Positions 51,718 to 62,783 of a DNA stretch of 64,000 bases are shown here, in pieces. Every line of letters starts with the position of its first letter. Position 1 is the stretch's first letter. Both the position numbers and the translations under genes were made by a program. Under the pieces are notes generated by a model. That model did no database searches, was not told the origin of the DNA, and saw only the letters and a program-made list of their open reading frames with translations. The stretch comes from Phormidium tanganyikae FI6-MK23 (lineage in GTDB: Bacteria; Cyanobacteriota; Cyanobacteriia; Leptolyngbyales; Leptolyngbyaceae): the NCBI GenBank assembly GCA_019359175.1, contig JAHHHU010000002.1:62001-126000 (forward strand), in the 5' to 3' direction.

Positions 51718-54700
51718 ATGGAATTCGCGGGATTACCCAATTGGAATCGCCCTCTCTCAACCGAAATCGACAGTATTCCTACGATCGCGATTCCACAGAA
51801 TTACTTAAACCAACCTCCATCGCTTCACAATCGAGCATCCTCCTTGATCGTGATCGATTCGTCTGTGCCAAATTATCAGCAATTAATCGCTGGAATTCAG
51901 CCCGACGCGAACGTATTGATTCTTGATCCGGCACAAGACGCGATCGCACAAATCACGCAGGCACTTTTGGGACAGAGTGGAATTTCTAGTGTGCATCTCG
52001 TCTCACATGGAAAGTCGGGAGCGATTCAACTCGGTGAAACTTGGCTCGATTGCGCTTCTCTCGATCGCTATCAGTCTGAATTCCAACAGTGGGCAAAGTC
52101 GCTCACAGATGATGCGGATATCTTAATTTATGGATGTGATGTCGCTCAGGGAGACGCGGGACAAGCTTTCATCAATCAATTAAGCCAGCCTACAGGCGCA
52201 GACATTGCAGCTTCAAGTGATTTAACCGGAAGTGCAACCCTCAATGGCGATTGGGCACTTGAAGTAAACACAGGCGAGATTGGCGCTTCGATCGCATTTA
52301 CCGCCGAAACCCGCGCTAACTATGCCGGAATTTTGCCTGTAGATTTGATCTCTGTGGGCAATCCGACTTTAGTAAAAGGGAGCGTCGGACTTGAGAACAT
52401 TGGGCGCAACTCAGTTAGCGGCAATGGAAGATATGTTGTTTTTACGAGCAAAGCGACTCTCTCAGCGAATGATGCGAACGGAACTACGGATGTCTTTTTG
52501 TACGATCGACAAACCGATGCCGTTACCATCATCAGCCGCAACGCCACCAACACCGGAAGCGCAAGCGGAACTTCGTTAAATCCAGTCATTAGCGATGACG
52601 GCAACTCTGTCGCATTTGTTAGCAATGCGAATGACTTGGTAGCTTCGATGACAGGCAACACGAGCCAAGTAGATAACATCTTTGTTTGGGAGCGATCGGG
52701 CGGTACGATTACGCTTGTGAGCCGCGATGCAGACGGAAAGAGCGGAACTCGTGGCTCAAGCGCGCCCAGCATCAGCGACAATGGCAACCGCATCGCTTTC
52801 CAAACCCAAGCGCAACTTTTGAGTACCGATGGAACGCTTGCTCGTGATGTGTATGTGTGGGATCGCGGGACGAATGATTTAACCCACGTTAGTAAGTCGC
52901 GCATTCAGTTAAGCAGTCGGGCGCAAGGAGCGGATTCTCCCGTGATCAGCGGCGATGGAAACTACGTCGCATTTGCTAGCCTGTATCGAAACCTGAGCTT
53001 TAACGATACCAATCTTGCTCAAGATATCTTTTTATGGCGGCAATCGGATGACTCGATCGTGAATTTGACGACTGCGGGCAATGCACCTTCGATGGCTCCA
53101 GTGATTAGTCAAGATGGAAGCCGCGTGGCGTTTGTGAGTCTCGCTAACAACTTTGCACCTGACACAAACGGCGTGCCTGATGTGTTCGTGTGGACGCGCT
53201 CCGGCTTCGATGGGTCAGGGCTACCAGAAGGTACAGTACAACTTGTCAGCGTCAACAGCACAGGAAATACTTCAGGTAATGGCGCAGGAGGCTTTGGCAG
53301 CAATTTGGGATCACAAAATCCTGTGATCAGCCGAAATGGAGAAGCGATCGCATTTACCAGTTCTTCGAGCGATCTCGTGGCTGGAGATACTAACGACAAA
53401 GTTGATGTATTTGTGCGAAATCTGGTCAGCAATCAAACGCTATTAGTCAGCCGCAACAGTGCAGGTGCGATCGGGAATGATGATTCAGGCAATCAGACCT
53501 TGAGCGCGGATGGAACTCGCGTTGCATTTACCAGTCTCGCGACGAACTTAGCAGCCGGAGATACAAACGCCCAGTATGATGTCTTCGTGCGCGATATTTC
53601 GGCGGGACAACCAGACTCGAACAAAACCTTTTTGATCAGCCGAACCTCAACAGGCGGAGTCGGTAACAATGTTTCGGGAATCATTCCGAATGCGATCGAA
53701 GGTTCGCTCTCGGTTCCGATCATCAGCAGCGATGGAACTACGGTCGCCTTCGTTAGTCTTGCAAACAATCTCAGCTTAGAAGATAACAATGCGCTATTTG
53801 ATGGCTTTCTCGTTCCGGTCACAAGCGGGGATGCAACGCTAATCAGTCGGCGCAGTGCTGATCCGAATCTTGTTTCTCGCACCGGAAGCGGAGCCTCTAC
53901 AGTTGGAACAAATTCGATCAGTGAGAATGGGCGATACATTGTTTTCACCAGCGCGGCTCCTGAGATTGTGGATGGTGACACGAATGGCGTTTCGGATGTA
54001 TTTTTGCGCGATCGACAAACTGGAACGACAACGCTAATCAGCCAAGGAACCGCGATCTCAAATGGAGCTTCTGGAAATGCCACGATCAGCGCCGATGGTC
54101 GATACATTGTGTTTACCAGTGCGGCAAGTAACTTGGTAACTGGTGATAACAACAATGAGGTTGATATTTTCTGGGTCGATCGTGAAACGCAACAGATTCG
54201 ATTGGTGAGCCGTGCGGTCGGCGGAGCAACGAGCGCGAATGCAGCATCATTCAATCCGGTCTTGAGTGCGAATGGATTGTTTGTTGCTTTTACCAGTACC
54301 GCATCGAATTTGGTGAGCAGCGACACGAACAATCAGCAAGATGTGTTCTTGTGGAATAGCCAAGATAATTCGATCGCGATCGTCAGTCGTGGCAGCACTG
54401 AAAGCGATGGAACCTCTGAACAACCTGTGATCAGTAGCAATGGTCGATATGTGGCGTTTGTGAGTGCTGCATCGAACTTGGTAAACGGTGACACCAATAC
54501 TCAACGCGACGTGTTTGTTTGGGATCGTCAAAGTGGGACATCAACACTCGTAAGCCGCGCGACCGGAGAAACCGGAGTCATTTCCGATGGTGATTCTTAC
54601 CAAGTGAGCATGAGCCTGGATGGAAAAACGATCGCATTTACCAGCACTGCAACGAACTTAGCTGGAACGGCGGACGGAGAGAATGACGAAGATGTATTTG

Positions 54701-57700
54701 TTCGCAACTTAGACACGAACACCACGTCTCATGTCAGTGTGAATCAATCGGGTGGTTACAGTGTCAGCCCTGACTTTACACCGCTCAAGGCATCGAATCC
54801 GATCGTCAGCGGCAATGGTAAATTTGTGGTGTTTGCCAGCGACTTTGGTGATCTCGTTGCGACAGATACCAATGGCGTGAGTGATGTTTTCCGACGAGAT
54901 TTGGAGACCGGCACAACGCAACTGATTAGCATTAACAAAGACGGAACGGATAGCGGCAATGGTACCCCAGGCGCGGATGGTGGAACCGGAAGCGGGTCTG
55001 GTACAGGCTCGTTCTATCCGATCGTCAGCAATGATGGGCGCTATGTCGTCTTTAATAGCTTCTCCAACAATCTTGCTGATGGAGACACAAACAATGCGCT
55101 AGATGTTTTTGTGCGCGATGCTGTTTCCGGGTTTACAACCTTAGTTAGCCGAATTCCCTCAGAGACAAATAGTGGTCGCGGCGGTTCGTTTAATGCCGTT
55201 ATCAGCGGTGATGGTCGTTATCTTGCCTTTAACAGTGTTGCAACGGATTTAATCCCGCGTGATCTCAATGGCAGCAGTGATGTATTCGGCTTAAATTTAG
55301 CAACAACGGTTGATTTATCAATCGATAAAGAGACGATCGCAGAAAATACTCCCGCTGGCTCTGTTCAATACAAGATTCGACGCAATCAAACGAACGGTGA
55401 ATTGACCGTAAAACTTGCGATCGATGCTTCTAGTACCGCTTCGATCGAGGATTACAATTTCACCGCTGACCCAAGCCTGAACTTTACGATCAATGGTTCA
55501 GAGCTAACTATCAGATTTGCAACCGGAGTGACAGAAGGGATCTTAACCTTGACTCCGATCGATGATATCGCGATCGAGACTGAGGAAGTCTTGAATCTCA
55601 GCTTAGTTGCAACCCCAGATTATGCAGTTTCAGAGAGTTTTGGCACAACTTCGCTCAAGATTACTGATAACGATATTCCGATTCTCGTTTCGATCTCCAA
55701 TGTCACAGAAGACAGCAAAGAAGGAAATACGGGCGAAAAAGCGTTTACGTTCCAGGTCAAGCTTTCGGCTCCTGCGACGACGGCTCCTGTAACAGTAAGC
55801 TATGCAACTCTAGTCGGTACTGCCGATAACAATGATTTCGTTGCAGCCACGGGCGACCTCAGGTTTGATATCGGCGACCCAGATACGAAGACTGTAACGG
55901 TCCTGGTGAAGGGCGACGCGCAGTTTGAACAAGATGAAACGTTTAGTGTGGTCTTACGTGATCCGAGTGCCAATGCAAGATTAGCGAATCAATCCGCGAT
56001 CGCAACGATCGAAAACGATGATACTGCGCCGACAATTACGATCGCGGGTGCAGACTCGATTACCGAAGGCGATACCGGAACACAGCCTTATACCTTTACC
56101 GTATCGCTGAGTGAGGCAAGCAGCACAGAAATCAAGGTCGATTATGTGGTTCGCGATCTAACCACAATAAGCGGTAGTGATTATGCTGCGATTCCTGCTG
56201 GAACCTTAACGTTTGCGCCTGGAGTCACGAATCAAACGATTACTGTTTTGATCAATGGCGATCGCTTATTTGAAGAAAACGAACAGTTCCAAATCGAGCT
56301 TTCTAATCCGACTGGGGCAATTCTTCCCGATGAGCAAAAGCTGAAAACTGGAACAATCACCGATAACGATACTGCACCCAGCATCACGATCGAAGCAGTT
56401 CCCCAACAATCCGAAGAGACGAGTCCCTACAATTTCGTGGTCAAACTCTCGGAAGCATCGGGTCGTCCTGTAACGGTGAAGTATGACACGATCGCAGTAA
56501 CAGCAACTGCAGGCGAAGACTTTACGACGATTTCTGATACGCTCACGTTTGCAGTAGGTGAAACCGAGAAAACGATCGCGATCTCAATCACCGATGATAC
56601 GAAGCGCGAACAAAACGAAACTTTCTCGGTTAAGTTAACCAATCCTACAAATGCGACGATCACGACCGATAGCGCAGCAGCCTCGATTGTCGATAACGAT
56701 CCGATTCCGACTGTTGCGATCGCAAACGTTTCTCAGCTAGAAGGCAATACTGGCGATACTCCGCTGCAATTTGAAGTCACGTTATCTAATGCAAGCGATC
56801 AAGAAATTGTATTGAACTATGCAACGAAAGATGGAACAGCTCAGGTTACAGACAATGATTATCAAGCCGCAACAGGAACGATCCGGTTTACACCTGGAAC
56901 AACGAGCCAAACAATTACGGTGAACGCGAAAGGTGATACGAAACGCGAACAGACTGAAGCCTTCTCGGTAGAGTTAAGTACCACGACACCGAACCTTGTA
57001 ACGATCCCAACAACTGCGATCGGGGTTGGCACGATTCAAAGCGACGATACAACGCCACCGACGATCAGCGTTTCGCCTGCTACGGTTTCAGAAGGAGGTG
57101 AGCTATCTTTTGTGGTCACGCTGTCGGATACGAGCAGCGAGGAAATTCGCGTAGATTTCCTAACTAGCGATGGAACTGCAACACTAAGCGACTCTGACTA
57201 CACGCAGCGCACAACCGAAACACTGATTTTTGCACCGAATGAGCGGACGAAAACGATCACGGTACAAACGACCACCGATAATAAGCTAGAAGAAGATGAA
57301 ACGATTAATCTAACGCTGAGAAATCCAATTGGAGCGACGCTTTCGGGAACGGGAACTGTAATCGGAACGATCAGAAACGATGATCAGCGTCCAACGATTG
57401 GGATCGCTAGCACACCATTGAGCGAAGACAATCCGCTGGCTGCCAACTATCCGTTTACGATTCGCCTTTCCAATTCCACGACGCAAACTGTAACGGTGAA
57501 ATATCGCACGATCGATGATACTGCAACCGTTGCCGATAGTGATTACGTCGCAACCCAAGGAACTGTTACCTTTAATCCTGGGGACATCGAGAAAACAATC
57601 ACTGTGCGGGCAAATGCCGATCGTAAATTTGAACCGACAGAACGCTTTATCGTTCGACTTGAAGATCCCGTCAATGCTGATCTTTCCGCTTCTGCGACTG

Positions 57701-60700
57701 ATGGATTTGGTGTTCTCAATAATGATGATGCCGAACCTCAACTCTCGATCGTCTCTCGCACCGGATCGCAAGCAGAAGGCAACACAGGTAAGACTCCGTT
57801 TGAATTTGTAGTGTCGCTCAACAATCCGAGCAGCCAAGAAATTCGAGTAAACTACACGACGATCGATGTCAATGCGACAACCTCAGATTACGATGCGGCA
57901 AGCGGTACACTCATCTTTGCCCCCGGAGAAGAACAAAAAACGATCACCGTTAATATAATCGGGGATACGCTGCTTGAACCCGAAGAAGCTTTCCTCGTTC
58001 GATTGACCAATCCGACAAACGCAACGATTTCCGGCAGCAACGAAGCGAGAGGCACAATTCTCAACGACGATCAGGCAGTTCGTCCAACCATTCAGATCGA
58101 AGATGTAATCGCAAGTGAAGGCAGCACCAACACGACTTACACCTTCAAAGTGAAGCTCTCACAAGCGACGACCAATCCGGTTACAGTGCAATACCGTACC
58201 GTTGACGGAACCGCGACGATCGCAGATGGCGATTATGTCGGATTGACCACACCTGGAACGTTAACGTTTGCAGCGGGTGAAGTAGAGAAAGAGTTCTCGA
58301 TCGTGGTTCGGGGCGATACGAAATTTGAGCCGAACGAAACCTTCTTTGCGGAGCTACTCAGTCCCACTAATGCAGACTTATCTTCGGTCAGTCGGGCGCG
58401 GGCTGTGATCAACAACGATGATGCTCGACCCACGATCAGCATCGGGAATGTCGTAGTTTCAGAAGGTAACGTCGATGGTGATTTCACGAATGCGACGTTT
58501 ACCGTTTCGCTCTCAAACTCCAGCAGTGAAGCGATTACTGTCGATTACACCACTGTTGATGGAACGGCACAAGCGATCGACAACGATTATGAAACGACTT
58601 CAGGAAAACTAACGTTTGCGCCGGGTGCAACCAGTCAGCAAATCACCGTCCGAGTCCGAGGCGATCGCAAATTTGAATTCGATGAATCCTTCTCGATTCG
58701 CCTCTCATCGCCCACAAATGCCGACCTATTCACAGCGGCAAATCAGGGGATTGGAACGATTCTGAGCGATGACTTCCGACCGACGATCTCGATCGACGAT
58801 CCGACCCCAGTCCTCGAAGGCAATACGGGCACAACCGCAATCCGTTTCACCGTCCGCCTTTCCAATCCGAGCAGCGAAGTGATCACAACAAAATTCATCA
58901 CGAGAAACGGGACGGCAAATGAAGCCGATTACGCTACGGTGACAACTCCGACCACACTCACCTTTGCCCCCGGACAAACCGAACAAACGATCACCATTCA
59001 AGCGATCGCAGATACCCGATTTGAACTCGATGAAACGTTCACCGTCGAACTCAGCGATCCCACCAATGCCCAGATCGCAGACGGTAGCGCAACGGCAACG
59101 ATTCGCAATGATGACGCTCTCCCGCAATTGTCGATCGTGGCTGTCCCAACGAGCAAACCCGAAGGCAACAGCGGCATCACTCCGTTTACTTTCGAGGTGA
59201 GTCTGAGTGAAGCAAGTCCGACTCCGATTACCGCCAGCTACAGTACGGCAGATGGAACAGCGACGATCACGAACAATGATTATGTCAGAACTTCGGACAC
59301 GCTCACGTTTGGAGCAGGTGAAACGAAGAAAACTATCACGGTGAACGTATTAGGAGATACACAATTTGAAGGAGACGAAACGTTCCAGGTAACGTTAAGC
59401 AATCCGACAAATGCCACAATTCAAACCAATTCAGCAACGGTCGCGATCGCAGAAGATGACACTCCTCCAGGCGGCGATACGAGCAACAGTCTGTATGACA
59501 TCCTCTGGCGCAATCGTCGCACAGGCGAGAATATGCTGTGGCAACCTTCGGGATCACTGCTCGATCGAGAACTGCCTTTCTTAACGATTCCTGATCCGGA
59601 CTGGCAGATCGTTGGAAACGCTGATTTCAATGGCGATGGCATCAGTGATTTGCTCTGGCATCATCGCGTTACAGGCGATACGGCACTCTGGCAGATGTCT
59701 TCAGATCTCTCGGTCAAAGGAACCTTCTTACCTTCAACGGGACGCACAAACTGGGAAGTTCAAGCGATCGCGGACTTTAGCCGAGACGGAAAATTTGATA
59801 TTCTCTGGCGCAACGCTCAGACAGGCGAAAATGCCATCTGGTTTATGCGCGGTACAACGTTCGATAGCGCGGCTTATCCTACCAGAGTCAGCGATCCAAG
59901 CTGGAAGATTGCAACAGTTGCCGACTTTGATAACGATGGTAACGCTGATATTTTCTGGTCAAACTCGCGCACCGGAGACACTGCACTTTGGTTGATGGAC
60001 GGAGCGGCAATCAAAGATAGCCGCTTCTTGCCGCAAGTTTCAGATTTAGCATGGCGACCTGTTGCATCGGGTGACTTGAACCGAGACGGATTTGTTGATA
60101 TTCTCTGGCGCAACGGGCGGAATGGGCAGAACGTAATCTGGCTGATGCGAAACGGGCAACTCGATCGAGATAGCTATCTCCCAGCAGTTCCGGCAACGGG
60201 TTGGCAAGTCGAAAACTTATTCGATTTCGATGGCGACCAAAGCCTAGACATTCTCTGGCGCAATTCGGTCACGCAAGAATCAGTGATCTGGTTCCTCAAT
60301 CGAGGACAGTTTGGCATCAATAGTTATTTACCAACTTTGCCCGATCGCAATTGGTCGATCGAAGGAGTCGGCAAGTTCAGCACACAAAGCAAAGGTGAAA
60401 TCCTGCTGCGAAATTCTCAAACTGGAGAAAATCGCGTCTGGCGGCTCAATCTCAATCCGTTTAATCGCGCCATGCTGATCGAGTCTCAGCCCGATCGCGA
60501 TTGGGAAATCCAAGGAACCGGAGACTTCGATCTCAATGGTTCTGCTGATATTGTCTGGCGCAATCTGCGAACCCGCGAACTTTCGATCTGGCTCACCCAG
60601 AAAGGTCAGGTGACGAGCAAAGTTTCAGTGCCGATCGCATTACAAGCCTCAACGGATTGGTCGATTCGAGCGATCGGAGATTTTAGCGGCGATGGCACTC

Positions 60701-61278
60701 CGGAGCTAGTTTGGAGCAACCGTCGCACCGGAGATGTCTCAATGTGGATATTCAACGGCACTCAATTCTCTTCTGGCTTCCTCTTGCCGAATCCGGGCTT
60801 GGATTGGCAGATCAACGGAGCCGCAGACATGAACGCCGATCGTAATCTCGATTTAGTTTGGCGCAATACGGTCACGGGTGAGATTGCCTACTGGCTATTC
60901 GATCGAACTCAACTACTGCGCGGCATTACTGCTCCCGCTATCAGTCTCAATTGGCAAATCAAAGGCTTTGGGGACTTTAACCGCGACGGGCAAACTGACC
61001 TGCTGTGGAACAATCTAGCGACAGGCGAAACTTCGCTCTGGCTGATGAACGGGACGCAGTTGAGTCGCGGCGTGGTGCTGCCGACTGTGCCGCTAGAGTG
61101 GGAAAGTGTCGGCATGGGTGACTACAACCAAGACGGACAGCTTGATTTGCTGTGGCGCAATCGTTTGAGCGGCTTGAATGTAGTGTGGTATCTCAACAAC
61201 GGAAACTTTGCTTTTGACTCGTATATTCCGGCATTGCTGGATCTCGGTTGGCAAGTGAAAGGAATCGATGACTTCTAG
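51718..61278 (+). CDS. giant DUF4347 / propeller-like / Calx-beta / VCBS repeat protein
   Basis: A 3186-residue protein (about 330 kDa). Residues 42-200 are a DUF4347 domain (HLVSHGKSGAIQLG, ILIYGCDVAQGD). Residues about 210-1195 hold sixteen PD40/TolB-like repeats, each with a pattern like VAFTSxASNLVxxDTNxxxDVF. Residues 1195-2585 hold twelve Calx-beta repeats (SEGNTG, FxVxLSxAS, TFAPGxTxKTI, IxNDD) likely to bind calcium. Residues 2588-3186 carry twelve VCBS/FG-GAP-like repeats (DILWRNxxTGENxxW, DFNGDG). There is no classical signal peptide or RTX nonapeptide repeat. The start at 51718 has GGAGAAG before it. It is very likely a surface or secreted adhesin; how it is exported is unclear. 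Confidence 0.93.
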   Translation: MEFAGLPNWNRPLSTEIDSIPTIAIPQNYLNQPPSLHNRASSLIVIDSSVPNYQQLIAGIQPDANVLILDPAQDAIAQITQALLGQSGISSVHLVSHGKSGAIQLGETWLDCASLDRYQSEFQQWAKSLTDDADILIYGCDVAQGDAGQAFINQLSQPTGADIAASSDLTGSATLNGDWALEVNTGEIGASIAFTAETRANYAGILPVDLISVGNPTLVKGSVGLENIGRNSVSGNGRYVVFTSKATLSANDANGTTDVFLYDRQTDAVTIISRNATNTGSASGTSLNPVISDDGNSVAFVSNANDLVASMTGNTSQVDNIFVWERSGGTITLVSRDADGKSGTRGSSAPSISDNGNRIAFQTQAQLLSTDGTLARDVYVWDRGTNDLTHVSKSRIQLSSRAQGADSPVISGDGNYVAFASLYRNLSFNDTNLAQDIFLWRQSDDSIVNLTTAGNAPSMAPVISQDGSRVAFVSLANNFAPDTNGVPDVFVWTRSGFDGSGLPEGTVQLVSVNSTGNTSGNGAGGFGSNLGSQNPVISRNGEAIAFTSSSSDLVAGDTNDKVDVFVRNLVSNQTLLVSRNSAGAIGNDDSGNQTLSADGTRVAFTSLATNLAAGDTNAQYDVFVRDISAGQPDSNKTFLISRTSTGGVGNNVSGIIPNAIEGSLSVPIISSDGTTVAFVSLANNLSLEDNNALFDGFLVPVTSGDATLISRRSADPNLVSRTGSGASTVGTNSISENGRYIVFTSAAPEIVDGDTNGVSDVFLRDRQTGTTTLISQGTAISNGASGNATISADGRYIVFTSAASNLVTGDNNNEVDIFWVDRETQQIRLVSRAVGGATSANAASFNPVLSANGLFVAFTSTASNLVSSDTNNQQDVFLWNSQDNSIAIVSRGSTESDGTSEQPVISSNGRYVAFVSAASNLVNGDTNTQRDVFVWDRQSGTSTLVSRATGETGVISDGDSYQVSMSLDGKTIAFTSTATNLAGTADGENDEDVFVRNLDTNTTSHVSVNQSGGYSVSPDFTPLKASNPIVSGNGKFVVFASDFGDLVATDTNGVSDVFRRDLETGTTQLISINKDGTDSGNGTPGADGGTGSGSGTGSFYPIVSNDGRYVVFNSFSNNLADGDTNNALDVFVRDAVSGFTTLVSRIPSETNSGRGGSFNAVISGDGRYLAFNSVATDLIPRDLNGSSDVFGLNLATTVDLSIDKETIAENTPAGSVQYKIRRNQTNGELTVKLAIDASSTASIEDYNFTADPSLNFTINGSELTIRFATGVTEGILTLTPIDDIAIETEEVLNLSLVATPDYAVSESFGTTSLKITDNDIPILVSISNVTEDSKEGNTGEKAFTFQVKLSAPATTAPVTVSYATLVGTADNNDFVAATGDLRFDIGDPDTKTVTVLVKGDAQFEQDETFSVVLRDPSANARLANQSAIATIENDDTAPTITIAGADSITEGDTGTQPYTFTVSLSEASSTEIKVDYVVRDLTTISGSDYAAIPAGTLTFAPGVTNQTITVLINGDRLFEENEQFQIELSNPTGAILPDEQKLKTGTITDNDTAPSITIEAVPQQSEETSPYNFVVKLSEASGRPVTVKYDTIAVTATAGEDFTTISDTLTFAVGETEKTIAISITDDTKREQNETFSVKLTNPTNATITTDSAAASIVDNDPIPTVAIANVSQLEGNTGDTPLQFEVTLSNASDQEIVLNYATKDGTAQVTDNDYQAATGTIRFTPGTTSQTITVNAKGDTKREQTEAFSVELSTTTPNLVTIPTTAIGVGTIQSDDTTPPTISVSPATVSEGGELSFVVTLSDTSSEEIRVDFLTSDGTATLSDSDYTQRTTETLIFAPNERTKTITVQTTTDNKLEEDETINLTLRNPIGATLSGTGTVIGTIRNDDQRPTIGIASTPLSEDNPLAANYPFTIRLSNSTTQTVTVKYRTIDDTATVADSDYVATQGTVTFNPGDIEKTITVRANADRKFEPTERFIVRLEDPVNADLSASATDGFGVLNNDDAEPQLSIVSRTGSQAEGNTGKTPFEFVVSLNNPSSQEIRVNYTTIDVNATTSDYDAASGTLIFAPGEEQKTITVNIIGDTLLEPEEAFLVRLTNPTNATISGSNEARGTILNDDQAVRPTIQIEDVIASEGSTNTTYTFKVKLSQATTNPVTVQYRTVDGTATIADGDYVGLTTPGTLTFAAGEVEKEFSIVVRGDTKFEPNETFFAELLSPTNADLSSVSRARAVINNDDARPTISIGNVVVSEGNVDGDFTNATFTVSLSNSSSEAITVDYTTVDGTAQAIDNDYETTSGKLTFAPGATSQQITVRVRGDRKFEFDESFSIRLSSPTNADLFTAANQGIGTILSDDFRPTISIDDPTPVLEGNTGTTAIRFTVRLSNPSSEVITTKFITRNGTANEADYATVTTPTTLTFAPGQTEQTITIQAIADTRFELDETFTVELSDPTNAQIADGSATATIRNDDALPQLSIVAVPTSKPEGNSGITPFTFEVSLSEASPTPITASYSTADGTATITNNDYVRTSDTLTFGAGETKKTITVNVLGDTQFEGDETFQVTLSNPTNATIQTNSATVAIAEDDTPPGGDTSNSLYDILWRNRRTGENMLWQPSGSLLDRELPFLTIPDPDWQIVGNADFNGDGISDLLWHHRVTGDTALWQMSSDLSVKGTFLPSTGRTNWEVQAIADFSRDGKFDILWRNAQTGENAIWFMRGTTFDSAAYPTRVSDPSWKIATVADFDNDGNADIFWSNSRTGDTALWLMDGAAIKDSRFLPQVSDLAWRPVASGDLNRDGFVDILWRNGRNGQNVIWLMRNGQLDRDSYLPAVPATGWQVENLFDFDGDQSLDILWRNSVTQESVIWFLNRGQFGINSYLPTLPDRNWSIEGVGKFSTQSKGEILLRNSQTGENRVWRLNLNPFNRAMLIESQPDRDWEIQGTGDFDLNGSADIVWRNLRTRELSIWLTQKGQVTSKVSVPIALQASTDWSIRAIGDFSGDGTPELVWSNRRTGDVSMWIFNGTQFSSGFLLPNPGLDWQINGAADMNADRNLDLVWRNTVTGEIAYWLFDRTQLLRGITAPAISLNWQIKGFGDFNRDGQTDLLWNNLATGETSLWLMNGTQLSRGVVLPTVPLEWESVGMGDYNQDGQLDLLWRNRLSGLNVVWYLNNGNFAFDSYIPALLDLGWQVKGIDDF

Positions 61279-61328
61279 TTTGTGCTTCTTATGGTAAGAT
61301 TTTCGCGTCTAATTGCGAGAATCAAACG

Positions 61329-61679
61329 ATGCGGGCAGATGTAGAGTTCGGCGGGACGACCGGGTTAATGGATGTGGATGCGGTACAGAAGACGCTCAAT
61401 CGATCGAGAGCCTCGGTGTACCGCTATGCCAATACTGATCTAGCGTTGTTGAATCCGCCATTCGATCCGAAGCGGCTCAATCCTGAGTTGCGTCAGTCGC
61501 CCAATGATCCGCTGATGTTTCACTCGAATGAAGTGGCGCGGTTTGCGAAAGATGTGCTGAAAATTAAGCAGGTGACGATCGAGATTCAGGAACCACAGCC
61601 CAACCGAACTCAAGAAGTACTTGAGGCGATTTTGGTAGAACTGCAAAGCATTCACGAATTGCTGAAAACGCGATCGTGA
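61329..61679 (+). CDS. small protein with HTH-like N-terminus, unknown function
   Basis: A 116-residue protein. The N-terminal part, MDVDAVQKTLNRSRASVYRYAN, looks like a helix-turn-helix segment of the kind that recognises DNA (a resemblance only). The middle is Pro-rich (NPPFDPKRLNPELRQSP) and the C-terminal half has an amphipathic helix (TQEVLEAILVELQSIHELL). It starts with ATG at 61329, 50 bp after the giant gene stop. I do not recognise a family. Confidence 0.65.
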   Translation: MRADVEFGGTTGLMDVDAVQKTLNRSRASVYRYANTDLALLNPPFDPKRLNPELRQSPNDPLMFHSNEVARFAKDVLKIKQVTIEIQEPQPNRTQEVLEAILVELQSIHELLKTRS

Positions 61680-61807
61680 GAGCGTGCAACCTTGATATCG
61701 CAGTCTAGCGATCGAAACGATTGATTTTTTCAATTCAGGTTAAGTTCAGTTCTTGCTCCGATCGCCATTCCTCGATTGAATGATTGTTAACGTTATTTTT
61801 TCTATGA

Positions 61808-62779
61808 ATGAACTTTAGCCTGGTCGTTTCTAACTTTCTCAATCCGCCTGTTTTATTCTTTTTTCTGGGAATGCTGGCGGTTTTGGTGAAATCTGATCTC
61901 GATATTCCCGCACCGATTCCGAAATTATTTTCGCTGTATTTACTGTTATCGATCGGGTTTAAAGGCGGGGTCGAACTGGCGCGGAGTGGCATTAGTCAAG
62001 CGGTGGTGATTACGCTTGCAGCGGCGATCGCGATGTCGATTCTGGTTCCGATCTATACGTTTTTCATTTTGCGATCGCGCTTAGATCCGTACAATTCAGC
62101 CGCGATCGCGGCAACTTACGGATCGATTAGTGCGGTGACGTTCATTACTGCTAGCTCCTTTCTCGATCAGCTTCAGATTCCTTACGACGGTTATATGGTT
62201 GCAGCATTAGCGCTAATGGAATCGCCTGCAATCATTATTGGATTGATTTTAGTGAATGTCTTTACCGATCGCTCTGGTGAATCTGAATCGATTCAATGGT
62301 CGGAAGTGTTGCAGGAAGCGTTTTTTAATGGTTCGGTTTTTCTGCTGATCGGCAGTGTTGCGATCGGGTTTCTCACAGGCGAACACGGATGGCAGACGTT
62401 GAAACCGTTTACGCAGGATATGTTTTATGGAGTGCTGACTTTCTTTCTGCTGGATATGGGATTGGTGGCGGCAAAGCGAATCAAGGAATTGCAAAAATCA
62501 GGAGCATTTTTAGTGTCGTTTGGCATCTTGATTCCGGTGCTGAATGCGACGATCGGGATATTTTTGGCAAAAGCGATCGCGCTTTCTTCGGGTGATGCGC
62601 TTCTGTTTGCGGTGCTGTGTGCGAGTGCATCTTATATTGCAGTTCCCGCAGCGATGCGCTTAACGGTTCCTGAAGCAAATCCCAGCTTTTATATTTCTGC
62701 TGCACTTGCGGTCACGTTTCCGTTTAATATCCTGATCGGAATTCCATTGTACGAATACGAAATTACTCTTCTTTGGTAA
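61808..62779 (+). CDS. SbtA-like sodium-dependent bicarbonate transporter family
   Basis: A 323-residue membrane protein of the SbtA/DUF897 family with about ten helices in two inverted halves. Landmarks are LLLSIGFKGGVELARSG, YGSISAVTFITASSFL, ALALMESPAIIIGLIL and LCASASYIAVPAAMRLTVPEANPS. It is shorter than Synechocystis SbtA (374), lacking most of the cytosolic loop between the halves, so it is a divergent member. A bicarbonate substrate is the family expectation; it is not proven for this branch. The PII-like gene follows after 4 bp. Confidence 0.88.
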   Translation: MNFSLVVSNFLNPPVLFFFLGMLAVLVKSDLDIPAPIPKLFSLYLLLSIGFKGGVELARSGISQAVVITLAAAIAMSILVPIYTFFILRSRLDPYNSAAIAATYGSISAVTFITASSFLDQLQIPYDGYMVAALALMESPAIIIGLILVNVFTDRSGESESIQWSEVLQEAFFNGSVFLLIGSVAIGFLTGEHGWQTLKPFTQDMFYGVLTFFLLDMGLVAAKRIKELQKSGAFLVSFGILIPVLNATIGIFLAKAIALSSGDALLFAVLCASASYIAVPAAMRLTVPEANPSFYISAALAVTFPFNILIGIPLYEYEITLLW

Positions 62780-62783
62780 AGTT

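Noticed and set aside
52320-59557. Many minus-strand ORFs inside the giant repeat gene
   Set aside because: They are shadows of the repeated codon pattern on the other strand, without start sites or domains.
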